Shown here: positions 26,041-35,204 of the stretch, one piece after another | Position numbering within the stretch: the first letter of the stretch is position 1 | Layout of the letters: each line of letters starts with the position of its first letter | Source: Bacteroides sp. 51 | GTDB taxonomy: Bacteria; Bacteroidota; Bacteroidia; Bacteroidales; Bacteroidaceae | Assembly: GCF_010500965.1 (NCBI RefSeq) | Contig: NZ_QVMI01000021.1 | Location: 23,035-87,034 of the forward strand | DNA: 64,000 nt | Direction: 5' to 3' | Notes under the pieces: generated by a model | Told to the model about the DNA's origin: nothing | The model's input: only the letters and a program-made list of their open reading frames with translations | The model's database searches: none | Position numbers and translations under genes: made by a program

Positions 26041-26796
26041 TCATCTTCTGTTTTTTACAGGTGCTCCCTGTTCGGCAGCCTGATTTTCTTGCATGCGTTG
26101 ATGCTCTTCAAACAACTGCATATTCTCTTTGGCCTTGTTGGTGAATTCTTTCACTAACCTATGACTCTTAAAAGTATATGGAGCATCCTTAAGTATTTCT
26201 TCAATCTGGGGAGTAATGACCGGATAAGGCAAACTACTACAAAGCATTACAAAAACATTAGGGCCTAATATTGTTTCATAGTTATTTGAGATAAACTTTT
26301 TCACATATTCGCCAGATGCCTTGGTAAGTGCCTCACCTTCTTTATTTATTTCCTCATATATATCTTTCAATCCAACTCCATCCAGCACCATACGGGCTTC
26401 CTTGCTTTCCAGCTCTTCGATCTTCATATCAAAATCGCTCTTTTTGCCGATAAACTCATATAGAGCATCATTCAATGGAGTGCCGCTGGCCTTTACGTTA
26501 TCATAGCCAATGGAAACTTTTATATTTCCACTTTCTACCACCAAAGGCATGACATTATCATCGTTCATAAACAATGAAGCAAACACCACAGAGTCAACTT
26601 TACCTTTCATGGTGAACATTCCATGAATAATTTCAGCAGAGTCGACTATCGCCCACTCACCGTCATGCTGAAGTGTTTTTATAAATAACATTTTTCCGTC
26701 TAATCTATTAATAGCAGACGAACCTTCAATTTTATACTGCTTGCCACAAGATGTCAGCACAAACAGTGAACATAGAAATGGTAAAAGCTTATTCAT
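26041..26796 (-). CDS. DUF4369-domain lipoprotein
   Basis: The 251-residue protein has a lipobox (FVLTSCG, Cys17) and an N-terminal DUF4369 beta-domain (~22-115, MLFIKTLQHDGEWAIVDSAE, GMFTMKGKVDSVVFASLFMN, MPLVVESGNIKVSIGYDNVK), as found at the front of many Bacteroidetes TlpA-like disulfide reductases. The usual C-terminal thioredoxin domain is missing; instead there is a helical region (~120-240) with a Gln-rich end. So it is a stand-alone form whose role is unknown. It is monocistronic with a good terminator, and starts 181 bp from the edge of the MITE-like element. Confidence 0.78.
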   Translation of the reverse strand: MNKLLPFLCSLFVLTSCGKQYKIEGSSAINRLDGKMLFIKTLQHDGEWAIVDSAEIIHGMFTMKGKVDSVVFASLFMNDDNVMPLVVESGNIKVSIGYDNVKASGTPLNDALYEFIGKKSDFDMKIEELESKEARMVLDGVGLKDIYEEINKEGEALTKASGEYVKKFISNNYETILGPNVFVMLCSSLPYPVITPQIEEILKDAPYTFKSHRLVKEFTNKAKENMQLFEEHQRMQENQAAEQGAPVKNRR

Positions 26797-26977
26797 TCAA
26801 AAGCACACATTTATTCTTTGTTCCACAAAAATACAATCTAATCATCATCCTAGGAAACATTTTATCAATATTTAAATCTTCCACGCGGGTTTTTCTTCAT
26901 AATTATACAGAAAGTTTGCGAAAGCTCTCTGATAATTTCAATTAGTTTACTTATTTTTGCATTCAGTTAGGATTGGA

Positions 26978-27297
26978 AATTAACGTGAGTTCTATATAAG
27001 AGATAAAGTAAAAAGATGTATCTGTAAGGCTGAAAGCCTGTTATACCTTAGCCTGGGGTCAGGGAGCGGAGCGACCGCAGCCCCAGGGCGGCAACGTGCC
27101 GCAGCGAGGAGTGCTGAAAGCACGATATATAAAAATGTGTGGCTTGTATATCGCTCTTACAGAGCTCTTTGCCCGCGGTGGTTCACCGCCCTAGGGCTGC
27201 GTTCGCTCCGCTCACTGACCCTAGGCTAAGGTATAACAGGCTTTCAGCCTTACAGATAGATTAGATGGATGATTTTTATATTGAATTCACGTTAATT
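26978..27297. mobile_element. MITE-like palindromic element, about 320 bp
   Basis: The ends AATTAACGTGAGTTC (26978-26992) and GAATTCACGTTAATT (27283-27297) are inverted with one mismatch. Inside, 27020-27054 and 27223-27257 are perfect 35-bp inverted arms, and the pairing continues imperfectly inward through a GC-rich part (CTGGGGTCAGGGAGCGGAGC against GCTCCGCTCACTGACCCTAG). No open frame fits a transposase, so it would be moved in trans. It fills most of the 565-bp gap between the divergent DUF4369 and DPP7-like genes and probably carries or replaces their upstream regions. Confidence 0.75.
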
Positions 27298-27361
27298 AGA
27301 AATACTCAAAACCCTACAGAAACAATCATAACCAACCAGAAACAATCAAATTAATATAAAT

Positions 27362-29527
27362 ATGAATAAGATTAAAATCTACCTATCGGCAATCATTTTG
27401 CTGATTACATGCTCCGTAAGAGCGGATGAAGGAATGTGGTTATTGCAACTTATGCAAGAGCAACACTCCATTGACATGATGAAAAAACAAGGATTAAAGC
27501 TGGATGTACTGGATTTATACAATCCGAATGGCGTTTCTCTTAAAGACGCTGTGGGTATCTTTGGCGGGGGATGTACCGGAGAAATCATTTCGCCGGAAGG
27601 TTTGATTCTAACCAACCACCACTGTGGATATGGTTTTATTCAGCAACACAGTTCCGTAGAACATGACTACCTCACGGATGGTTTCTGGGCTACATCAAAA
27701 GATAAAGAATTGCCTACTCCGGGGCTGAAGTTTACGTTCATCGAACGTATAGAGGACATCACCGACCTGGTAAATAAAAAAATCGCCGATAAAGAGATCA
27801 CAGAAACCGAATCACTTTCAAGAGAATTCTGGGGAAAACTGGCCGCCGAACTACACAACCAAAGCGATTTGAAGGAGAAAAAAGGAATAAGTCCGCAGGT
27901 TCTGCCCTTCTATGCCGGAAACAAGTTCTACATTATATATAGGAAAGTATACTCCGATGTACGTATGGTTGCAGCACCTCCATCTTCTATCGGTAAGTTT
28001 GGAGGCGAAACCGACAACTGGATGTGGCCACGCCACACGGGGGACTTCTCTATGTTCCGTATCTATGCCGATGCAAATGGCGAACCTGCCGACTATGATG
28101 CAAGCAATACGCCTCTGAAAACAACGAAACATCTGCCCATCTCTATCAAAGGTATCAATGAAGGCGACTATGCCATGATCATGGGATTCCCGGGCAGCAC
28201 AAGCCGCTACCTGACTGTATCCGAAGTTAAGCAACGCATGGAAGCCTCAAACGCTCCACGTATTCAGATCCGTGGTGCACGTCAGGAAGTGCTGAAGGCT
28301 GCGATGAACGCCAGCGATAAAACGCGTATCCAATATGCCAACAAATACGCAGGCTCGTCCAACTATTGGAAAAACTCGATTGGTATGAATAAAGCGATTG
28401 TTGATAATAATGTACTGGGCACCAAAACGGAACAAGAAGCCGCTTTCCTCAAGTTTGCAAGAGAGCAAAACAATGAAGCCTATCAAAAGGTTGTCGACCA
28501 GATAGATCAGGCTATTACCAGCACTCAGCCTTTGACGTATCAACGTACTTGCCTTTCGGAGGCATTCTTAATGGGTATCGAATTCAGAACATCTCATTTG
28601 TTGCTGGATAAAATGAAAGAAGCTATTGAAGAAAAGAACACAGCAGGAATCGATTCTTTGAAAGATTCCTTCCAGAAGGTATTTGACCGTATCCATAATA
28701 AAGATTACGATCACGAAGTAGACCGCCAGGTGGCTAAAACCCTCTTCCCTCTTTACGCTGAAATGGTTCCATCCAGCGAACATCCTGCTATCTATACTGT
28801 TATTGCCCAGGAATATAAAGGCGATTACAACAAATTTATTGATGACATGTACGATAACTCTATCATGTCCAATCAGGAAAATCTGGATAAATTCCTCAAA
28901 AAGCCAACAGTCAAAGCGTTGGACAACGATCTATCTGCACAATATAGCAAATCTACTTTAGATAAATTCCAGGAGTTAAACAAACTGATGACTCCGCTGC
29001 AAGACGAGTTGGATATTCTACATAAAACATACATCCGCGGTTTGGGAGATATGAAGCTCCCTGTTCCATCGTATCCGGATGCAAACTTTACGTTACGCTT
29101 AACTTATGGCAATATCAAGTCATATAGTCCACGCGATGGTGTACATTATAAATATTACACCACTGCTAAGGGCGTCTTGGAAAAAGAAGATCCGACCAAC
29201 CGCGAGTTCAACGTACCCGCTAAACTAAAAGAGTTGATCGAGAACGCCGATTATGGCCAATATGCACTACCAAACGGCGAAATGCCCCTGTGTTTCCTTA
29301 CTAATAATGACATTACCGGCGGAAACTCCGGCAGTCCGGTATTGAACGAAAACGGCGAACTGATCGGTTGTGCGTTCGACGGAAACTGGGAATCGCTAAG
29401 TGGTGACATCAACTTCGATAACAATATGCAGCGTTGCATCAACCTGGATATCCGCTATGTGTTATTCATCCTTGAAAAGCTGGGAGGCTGCGGACACCTG
29501 ATCAATGAAATGACTATCGTTCAATAA
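27362..29527 (+). CDS. S46 dipeptidyl-peptidase, DPP7-like (Gly at specificity position)
   Basis: S46 enzymes remove dipeptides from the N-terminus of peptides in the periplasm. This 721-residue protein has a signal peptide (to VRA, ~21), then [10 protein letters not shown], the His region [16 protein letters not shown], the Asp region [20 protein letters not shown] and the Ser region [13 protein letters not shown] (Ser656). The residue 18 positions after the Ser is Gly674 (CAFDGNWE). In Porphyromonas gingivalis the same position (673) is Gly in DPP7, which prefers hydrophobic P1 residues, and Arg in DPP11. So this copy is predicted to be DPP7-like. The sister gene begins 2 bp after its stop. 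Together they supply dipeptides from proteins. Confidence 0.95.
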   Translation: MNKIKIYLSAIILLITCSVRADEGMWLLQLMQEQHSIDMMKKQGLKLDVLDLYNPNGVSLKDAVGIFGGGCTGEIISPEGLILTNHHCGYGFIQQHSSVEHDYLTDGFWATSKDKELPTPGLKFTFIERIEDITDLVNKKIADKEITETESLSREFWGKLAAELHNQSDLKEKKGISPQVLPFYAGNKFYIIYRKVYSDVRMVAAPPSSIGKFGGETDNWMWPRHTGDFSMFRIYADANGEPADYDASNTPLKTTKHLPISIKGINEGDYAMIMGFPGSTSRYLTVSEVKQRMEASNAPRIQIRGARQEVLKAAMNASDKTRIQYANKYAGSSNYWKNSIGMNKAIVDNNVLGTKTEQEAAFLKFAREQNNEAYQKVVDQIDQAITSTQPLTYQRTCLSEAFLMGIEFRTSHLLLDKMKEAIEEKNTAGIDSLKDSFQKVFDRIHNKDYDHEVDRQVAKTLFPLYAEMVPSSEHPAIYTVIAQEYKGDYNKFIDDMYDNSIMSNQENLDKFLKKPTVKALDNDLSAQYSKSTLDKFQELNKLMTPLQDELDILHKTYIRGLGDMKLPVPSYPDANFTLRLTYGNIKSYSPRDGVHYKYYTTAKGVLEKEDPTNREFNVPAKLKELIENADYGQYALPNGEMPLCFLTNNDITGGNSGSPVLNENGELIGCAFDGNWESLSGDINFDNNMQRCINLDIRYVLFILEKLGGCGHLINEMTIVQ

Positions 29528-29529
29528 GT

Positions 29530-31695
29530 ATGAAGAAAATATTATTTGCAATAACTTCCTGCTTCATCGCTACCTTGTCGGCCAATGCCGATGAGGGTAT
29601 GTGGTTGCTCCCCGACCTGAAAGCGCAAAATGAGGCAGCAATGATGGAATTGGGCTTACAGATTCCGATGGAACAGGTATATAGTCCGGATGGAATCTCC
29701 ATTAAAGATGCGGTTGTACACTTCGGCAGAGGATGTACGGGCGAAGTCATCTCCGCCGAGGGCTTGGTATTAACCAATCATCATTGCGGATACGGAGCCA
29801 TACAGCAGCTCAGTTCGGTAGACCATGATTACCTTACCGATGGTTTTTGGGCGATGAGTCGCGAAGAGGAGTTGCCCTGCAAGGGACTCACCATCACCTT
29901 TATCGATAAGATTCTGGACATAACGGCCTATGTTACCGAACAATTGGCTACGGACAATGATCCAAACGGTACCAATTACCTGTCGCCGTCTTACCTGACT
30001 AAAGTGGCGAATCGTTTTGCCGAGAAAGAAAACATCATCGTTTCTCCGGCAACAACATTAGAGTTAAAGCCATTCTACGGTGGAAACAAGTACTACTTGT
30101 TCGTCAAAACAACCTACAACGACATCCGGATGGTGGGCGCCCCTCCTTCATCCATCGGGAAATATGGCGCGGATACGGACAACTGGATGTGGCCCCGCCA
30201 TACCGGTGATTTTTCCATCTTCCGCATCTATGCCGACAAGAACGGTAAACCGGCCGAATATTCCAAGAACAATATCCCATTGCAGGTTAAGAAACACCTG
30301 ACAATCAGTCTGGCGGGATACAAAGAAGGTGATTTTACTTTCGTTATGGGATTTCCCGGACGCAACTGGCGGTATATGATCTCGGACGAAGTAGAGGAGC
30401 GCATGCAAACCACCAATTTTATGCGCCACCATGTTCGCGAAGCCCGCCAGAATGTATTGATGGAGGAAATGCTCAGCGATCCGGCCGTACGCATTCATTA
30501 CGCAAGCAAATATGCATCATCTGCCAATTACTGGAAAAACGCCATCGGCATGAACGAGGGACTGATTCGTCTTAATGTATTGGCAACGAAACGCGCCCAA
30601 CAGGAACAACTCCTTGCCCGCGGAAAAGAGACAGGAGATAATGCTTACCAGCAGGCATTTGATGAGATACGCTCCATTGTAGCACATCGCAGAGATGCCA
30701 TGTACAACCAGCAAGCGATAAATGAGGCGTTGGTTACGGCACTCGACTTTATGCGAATTCCATCGACCTCGGTTCTGGAAAAGGCATTAAAGAACAAAGA
30801 TGACGCTAAAATCCAGGAAGAAACAGAGAAACTAAAGGAAAAAGCGGCGGAATATTTCGAGTCCGTCCCATTCCCCGAAGTAGAAAAGAAGGTGGGTAAA
30901 CAGATGTTGAAAACCTATATGGAATATATTCCAAAGGCGCAAAGAATCAGTATTTTCAAGGTCATCGACGGGCGTTTTAAAGGAAATGCCGACGCCTTTA
31001 TTGATGCTTGTTTCCATTATTCCATTTTCGCCTCGGAAGAAAACTTTGAGCGTTTCATCAAAAAGCCGTCACTCAATGCCATAGAGAAAGATTGGATGAT
31101 ATTATTCAAATATTCCATCACAGACGGACTGTACACCACTGCTCTGGACATGAAAGAAGCCAATCAGAACTATGATGCCGCTCACAAAATATGGGTAAAG
31201 GGCATGATGGATATGCGGAAAGACGCCGGCATTCCCATCTATCCGGATGCCAACTCCACATTAAGGCTTACATACGGGAAAGTGCTCTCCTATGAGCCGG
31301 AAGACGGGGTAGTTTATGACTATTACACCACTTTAAAGGGAGTAATGGAAAAAGAAGATCCTACCAACTGGGAATTTGTGGTTCCCGAAAGGCTAAAACA
31401 CCTGTATCAACGCAAAGACTACGGACGTTACGCGATGGAAAATGGCGAAATGCCTGTGTGTTTCATTGTAGATACGGACAACACAGGAGGAAACTCCGGT
31501 AGCCCGGTACTCAATGGCAAAGGCGAACTTATCGGCACCGGTTTCGACCGCAACTACGAAGGCTTGACAGGAGATATTGCTTTCCGCCCATCTTCTCAAC
31601 GTGCCGCATGTGTTGATATTCGCTATACCTTATTTATTATAGATAAATTCGCCGGAGCTTCTCACATCATCAATGAGTTGACGATTGTAGAATAA
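29530..31695 (+). CDS. S46 dipeptidyl-peptidase, DPP11-like (Arg at specificity position)
   Basis: This is a tandem paralogue of the preceding gene with the same length (721) and layout: signal peptide to about [50 protein letters not shown] and [13 protein letters not shown] (Ser656). The key difference is Arg674 (TGFDRNYE) where the first copy has Gly. Arg at this position in P. gingivalis DPP11 (Arg673) gives specificity for Asp or Glu at P1. The pair therefore covers hydrophobic and acidic P1 residues. It is 2 bp from the upstream stop, so translation is surely coupled. A hairpin terminator follows at 31720-31785. Confidence 0.95.
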   Translation: MKKILFAITSCFIATLSANADEGMWLLPDLKAQNEAAMMELGLQIPMEQVYSPDGISIKDAVVHFGRGCTGEVISAEGLVLTNHHCGYGAIQQLSSVDHDYLTDGFWAMSREEELPCKGLTITFIDKILDITAYVTEQLATDNDPNGTNYLSPSYLTKVANRFAEKENIIVSPATTLELKPFYGGNKYYLFVKTTYNDIRMVGAPPSSIGKYGADTDNWMWPRHTGDFSIFRIYADKNGKPAEYSKNNIPLQVKKHLTISLAGYKEGDFTFVMGFPGRNWRYMISDEVEERMQTTNFMRHHVREARQNVLMEEMLSDPAVRIHYASKYASSANYWKNAIGMNEGLIRLNVLATKRAQQEQLLARGKETGDNAYQQAFDEIRSIVAHRRDAMYNQQAINEALVTALDFMRIPSTSVLEKALKNKDDAKIQEETEKLKEKAAEYFESVPFPEVEKKVGKQMLKTYMEYIPKAQRISIFKVIDGRFKGNADAFIDACFHYSIFASEENFERFIKKPSLNAIEKDWMILFKYSITDGLYTTALDMKEANQNYDAAHKIWVKGMMDMRKDAGIPIYPDANSTLRLTYGKVLSYEPEDGVVYDYYTTLKGVMEKEDPTNWEFVVPERLKHLYQRKDYGRYAMENGEMPVCFIVDTDNTGGNSGSPVLNGKGELIGTGFDRNYEGLTGDIAFRPSSQRAACVDIRYTLFIIDKFAGASHIINELTIVE

Positions 31696-31697
31696 AC

Positions 31698-31785
31698 GGT
31701 CTACGAGATCCTATATAAAGGTCTACGAAATACCATTGGGATACCTACGAGATCTCAATGGTATCTCGTAGACCTTTTTTGTCGT
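31698..31785 (+). terminator. Terminator of the DPP pair built from 22-bp repeats
   Basis: GGTCTACGA (31698), GGTCTACGA (31720) and CCTACGAG (in the unit at 31742) recur at a 22-bp step, and 31764 begins the inverted copy (TCTCGTAGACC). Arms 31720-31738 and 31756-31774 pair over 19 bp with one mismatch, followed by TTTTTT. It begins 2 bp after the DPP11-like stop. Confidence 0.85.
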
Positions 31786-31893
31786 ACCATAATGAAGCCA
31801 TAGAACGTGAACAAAACCCTTCGTTAATCGTTATCTAAGAAAATAATAGTATCTTCGTACCCGTAAGGGACGATTAACAGAAAGGAGTTTTTT

Positions 31894-32190
31894 ATGAGAA
31901 AGTTCGAAGAATTAATAAAGTCCCCCATACCCGTTCTTGTTGATTTCACCGCCCAATGGTGTGGTCCGTGCAAAGCCATGAAACCCGTCCTGGAAGACGT
32001 AAAGAAACAATTAGGAGACAGGGTTCGTATTATAAAAATTGATGTAGACCAGTTTGGCGAGTTAGCCCAACAATATCGCATTCAATCCGTGCCGACTTTT
32101 ATCTTATTCAAAAACGGAGATAAACTATGGAGGCAATCGGGTTTGATGCAGGCACAACAATTAAAAGAAATGATAGAACAAAACGAATGA
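31894..32190 (+). CDS. Cytoplasmic thioredoxin
   Basis: A compact 98-residue thioredoxin without signal peptide. The active site WCGPC lies in DFTAQWCGPCKAMKPVL (~23-27), and the cis-proline motif SVPTFILFK is at ~66-74. It should reduce cytosolic disulfides. The downstream exported thioredoxin overlaps its stop codon (ATGA at 32187-32190), so the two are translationally coupled. The N-terminus (MRKFEELIKS) is short; the usual first strand is partly trimmed, but the fold should hold. Confidence 0.93.
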   Translation: MRKFEELIKSPIPVLVDFTAQWCGPCKAMKPVLEDVKKQLGDRVRIIKIDVDQFGELAQQYRIQSVPTFILFKNGDKLWRQSGLMQAQQLKEMIEQNE

Positions 32191-32192
32191 AT

Positions 32193-32660
32193 ATGAAAAA
32201 ATACTTATTAAGTATCGCCTTAGTATTCGCTGCCATGACAGCCTATGCTTTTGATGAAGGAACTGAAAATACGGAAACGAATCAAAACAATTCAAAAGGT
32301 GAGGTCGTTGTCATGAACAAACAACTCTTCCTCTCGGATGTTTTTGATTACGAAAAAACGGCCGAATGGAAATACAAAGGCAACAAACCTGCCATTATCG
32401 ACTTATATGCCGATTGGTGCGGACCATGCCGCACAGTGGCCCCCATCATGAAAGAACTGGCCAAAGAATACAGCGATAAAATCACTATATATAAGGTAAA
32501 CGTAGACAAAGAGAAAGAACTTGCCGCATTGTTCAATGCAACCAGCATTCCTCTTTTCGTATTTATACCGATGAATGGTGAGCCTCAACTGTTTCGTGGC
32601 GCCGCCGATAAAGCTACTTATAAAGAAGCCATCGATTCTTTTCTATTAGGAACAGAATAG
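32193..32660 (+). CDS. Exported thioredoxin-family protein
   Basis: A periplasmic thioredoxin: signal peptide MKKYLLSIALVFAAMTAYA, a spacer, then a thioredoxin domain with WCGPC (LYADWCGPCRTVAPIMKEL) and the cis-Pro motif SIPLFVFIPMNG. The start is taken at 32193; another ATG at 32187 adds Met-Asn and overlaps the stop of the upstream gene. Longer frames reaching back to 32127 lie inside that gene and would lose the signal peptide. With a cytoplasmic thioredoxin upstream and a DsbD-family protein at 42374-44410, electrons could pass across the membrane. This link is inference. Confidence 0.9.
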   Translation: MKKYLLSIALVFAAMTAYAFDEGTENTETNQNNSKGEVVVMNKQLFLSDVFDYEKTAEWKYKGNKPAIIDLYADWCGPCRTVAPIMKELAKEYSDKITIYKVNVDKEKELAALFNATSIPLFVFIPMNGEPQLFRGAADKATYKEAIDSFLLGTE

Positions 32661-32662
32661 AA

Positions 32663-32730
32663 GTAGGGGCGGTTCGTGAACCACCCACCCGATAAGCCTT
32701 GTACTAGGGCGGTTCGCGAACCGCCCCTAC
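32663..32730. repeat. GC-rich palindromic repeat, double unit
   Basis: Two copies of the dyad GGGCGGTTCGYGAACCRCCC sit at either end of a 68-bp block, with GTAGGGG on the left and CCCCTAC on the right. It belongs to the same family as 47537-47618, 61979-62008 and 63916-64000, and starts 3 bp after the thioredoxin stop, where it may act as a terminator. Confidence 0.85.
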
Positions 32731-32790
32731 AAAAGTGGCATCCGGTACCTCCAATCTTTATTATCAAGATAGAGTCCTGCGATGCTTTTT

Positions 32791-32821
32791 TTGTGTTCCT
32801 ATTATTTATTTCCTAATTTTG
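32791..32821 (+). promoter_or_regulatory. Promoter of nadE
   Basis: TTG (32791-32793), 20 nt, then TAATTTTG (32814-32821): a full match to the Bacteroidales TTG / TAnnTTTG arrangement, 25 bp before the ATG. Confidence 0.7.
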
Positions 32822-32846
32822 CAAACTAACCAAAATCATTGTTCAA

Positions 32847-34769
32847 ATGAATTACGGATTCGTAAAGGTTGCAGTAGCAATCCCTCAGGTTCGCGTTGCC
32901 GATTGTAAGTTCAATGCCGAACAAATTGAAAACCTGATCGCAATAGCCGACGGTAAAAATGTGCAGATAGCCAGTTTCCCCGAATTGTGTATAACCGCTT
33001 ATACCTGTGGCGACCTATTTGCCCAACCCACCCTTCTTGATAGTGCAGAAGCTGCTTTACTCCAGATATTAAGCAACACCCGGCAGTTTGACATTACCAC
33101 CATTCTGGGAATGCCCATCGTTGTCAATTCAACCCTGATCAACGCTGCCGTAGTGATTCAAAAAGGCAAAATCCTCGGAGTTGTACCCAAAACATACCTA
33201 CCCAACTACAAGGAATTTTACGAAAGACGCTGGTTTACCTCCGCATACGACGTAACCGAGAAAGAAATCCGCCTTTGCGGACAAACCGTACCGCTGAATA
33301 CAAACATGCTGTTCGAAGCATCAAATGTGACTTTCGGTATTGAAATCTGCGAAGACCTCTGGTCGGTTATTCCCCCCAGCTCCACATTGGCCATGAAAGG
33401 TGCAGACATCATCTTCAACCTCTCGGCCGATAACGAAGGCATTGGAAAGAACAAATACGTTCGTTCGCTCATCGCCCAACAGTCCGCCCGCTGCATAGCC
33501 GGTTATGTATTCGGCTCCTGTGGATTCGGCGAATCCACCACCGATGTTGTCTTTGGTTGCAACGGCCTTATCTACGAAAACGGCAATCTGCTGGCAGAAA
33601 GCGAACGCTTCCTACTGACAGAACAACTCGTTATCTCGGAAATAGATGTTGAACACCTGCGTACCGCACGATTAATGAACACCACCTTCGCATCCAACAA
33701 AGGTAAATGCCGTGTGGATGAAGTTGTGCGCATCCCTGTAGAAACAAAAGAAAAAGAATTCAAACTAAGCCGAACCTTCTCCCCCTCCCCGTTCGTTCCA
33801 TCCGGAAGCGAACTGGACGAACGTTGCCGGGAAGTGTTTTCCATCCAGGTCATCGGCCTGGCCAAAAGATTATTGCACACCCACGCCGAAACTGCCGTTA
33901 TAGGTATCTCCGGCGGACTAGACTCCACCCTTGCCCTATTGGTATGCATCAAAACATTCGATAAGCTGGGACTTTCCAGAAAAGGCATCCTGGGTGTTAC
34001 CATGCCGGGATTCGGAACCACCGACCGTACCTACAATAATGCCATTAGCCTGATGGAGAATCTGGGTATCAGCATACGCGAGATCAGCATCAAAGACGCC
34101 TGCATCCAACATTTCAAAGACATCGGCCATGACATCAACGTTCACGATGTCACCTATGAAAATGCACAGGCACGCGAACGCACACAAATCCTGATGGACA
34201 TAGCCAATCAAACCAACGGCCTTGTCATTGGAACGGGCGACTTATCGGAACTTGCACTGGGTTGGGCCACATACAACGGAGATCACATGTCTATGTACGG
34301 CGTCAATGCCAGCATCCCCAAAACATTAGTGAAATATCTGGTCGAGTGGGTAGCCAACAACGAGATGGACGATATCTCCAAAACCACATTATTGGATATC
34401 GTCAACACCCCCATCAGTCCGGAACTCGTTCCTGCCGATGAGAATGGAGAAATCAAACAAAAAACCGAAGACCTGGTAGGCCCCTACGAACTACATGATT
34501 TCATTATGCACAACTTCCTGGGGTGCGGTTTCCGCCCAGCCAAAATATTCCACCTGGCTACGTTGGCATTCAAAGGCAAATACGATGATGAAACCATAAA
34601 AAAATGGCTATACACCTTCTTCCGCCGATTCTTCAATCAGCAGTTCAAACGTTCTTGCCTACCGGATGGCCCCAAGGTAGGAAGCATCACACTTAGCCCC
34701 CGTGGGGATTGGCGTATGCCAAGTGATGCCAGTTCCGCTACCTGGTTGCGTGAAATTGAGGAGCTTTAA
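32847..34769 (+). CDS. nadE: Glutamine-dependent NAD+ synthetase
   Basis: The last step of NAD+ synthesis: amidation of nicotinic acid adenine dinucleotide with glutamine and ATP. The 640-residue protein has an N-terminal carbon-nitrogen hydrolase (glutaminase) domain with the triad Glu46 (FPELCIT), Lys115 (PKTYLPNYKEFYE) and Cys169 (GIEICEDLW), then a C-terminal ammonia-dependent synthetase domain with the P-loop SGGLDS at 355-360, GTGDLSELALGW, and AGxxP-like SIPKTLVKYL. Its length fits the two-domain class, so no separate glutaminase is needed. It is cytoplasmic, with its own promoter. It ends 91 bp before a convergent small gene. Confidence 0.97.
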   Translation: MNYGFVKVAVAIPQVRVADCKFNAEQIENLIAIADGKNVQIASFPELCITAYTCGDLFAQPTLLDSAEAALLQILSNTRQFDITTILGMPIVVNSTLINAAVVIQKGKILGVVPKTYLPNYKEFYERRWFTSAYDVTEKEIRLCGQTVPLNTNMLFEASNVTFGIEICEDLWSVIPPSSTLAMKGADIIFNLSADNEGIGKNKYVRSLIAQQSARCIAGYVFGSCGFGESTTDVVFGCNGLIYENGNLLAESERFLLTEQLVISEIDVEHLRTARLMNTTFASNKGKCRVDEVVRIPVETKEKEFKLSRTFSPSPFVPSGSELDERCREVFSIQVIGLAKRLLHTHAETAVIGISGGLDSTLALLVCIKTFDKLGLSRKGILGVTMPGFGTTDRTYNNAISLMENLGISIREISIKDACIQHFKDIGHDINVHDVTYENAQARERTQILMDIANQTNGLVIGTGDLSELALGWATYNGDHMSMYGVNASIPKTLVKYLVEWVANNEMDDISKTTLLDIVNTPISPELVPADENGEIKQKTEDLVGPYELHDFIMHNFLGCGFRPAKIFHLATLAFKGKYDDETIKKWLYTFFRRFFNQQFKRSCLPDGPKVGSITLSPRGDWRMPSDASSATWLREIEEL

Positions 34770-34862
34770 AAGCTCCTCACATTAATTCGACAGTAGATTT
34801 TTATCTTCGCTTAAGCTATTATAAAAGAAAACCAGAGAATGTCAGCTTCTCAATGTTCTGAT

Positions 34863-35084
34863 TTATCCTTTATTATCGACTTCTTTATTCACACGCCTCT
34901 GATATATTGCTACGATCTCATTAGCATCTCTCAGCAAATTCTGAGCCAATGGAGTTCTCGCCGCCCTTGTTCCTGTTAATACACAACGAACATATACATC
35001 TGAGCAATCATGTTTGTCAGCCAAAGCAGTAGTTTTTACCATTTTAATGGTATCCCTAGTCAGCAGTTTAAATTTCTTTGTCAT
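34863..35084 (-). CDS. Small putative DNA-binding protein (HTH-like), divergent to the next gene
   Basis: A 73-residue basic protein of unknown family. Its middle (ALADKHDCSDVYVRCVLTGT) has the spacing of a helix-turn-helix: a helix, a Cys-Ser-Asp turn, and a recognition-type helix ending in a VLTGTRAARTPLA stretch, as in small Cro-like or phage-type regulators. The start is MTKKFKLLTRDTI. It is divergent from the HTH-like gene at 35205, with 120 bp of AT-rich DNA between them, a typical arrangement for a small regulator pair. No toxin or phage gene lies next to it. The assignment is from sequence pattern only. Confidence 0.5.
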   Translation of the reverse strand: MTKKFKLLTRDTIKMVKTTALADKHDCSDVYVRCVLTGTRAARTPLAQNLLRDANEIVAIYQRRVNKEVDNKG

Positions 35085-35204
35085 TCTGTTTGTTTTTTAT
35101 CGTCTTGTTTTTATTATATTTGTATATAAGAAAACGATTTGCAAAGTTAATAGATTTATATCTAATTTAAAAATTTTTTGGAAACTTTTTTTCCAACTTT
35201 TTAT

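Noticed and set aside
32127-32192. Longer N-terminus for the exported thioredoxin
   Set aside because: It lies inside the upstream thioredoxin gene and would bury the signal peptide; the ATGA overlap at 32187 marks the real start.
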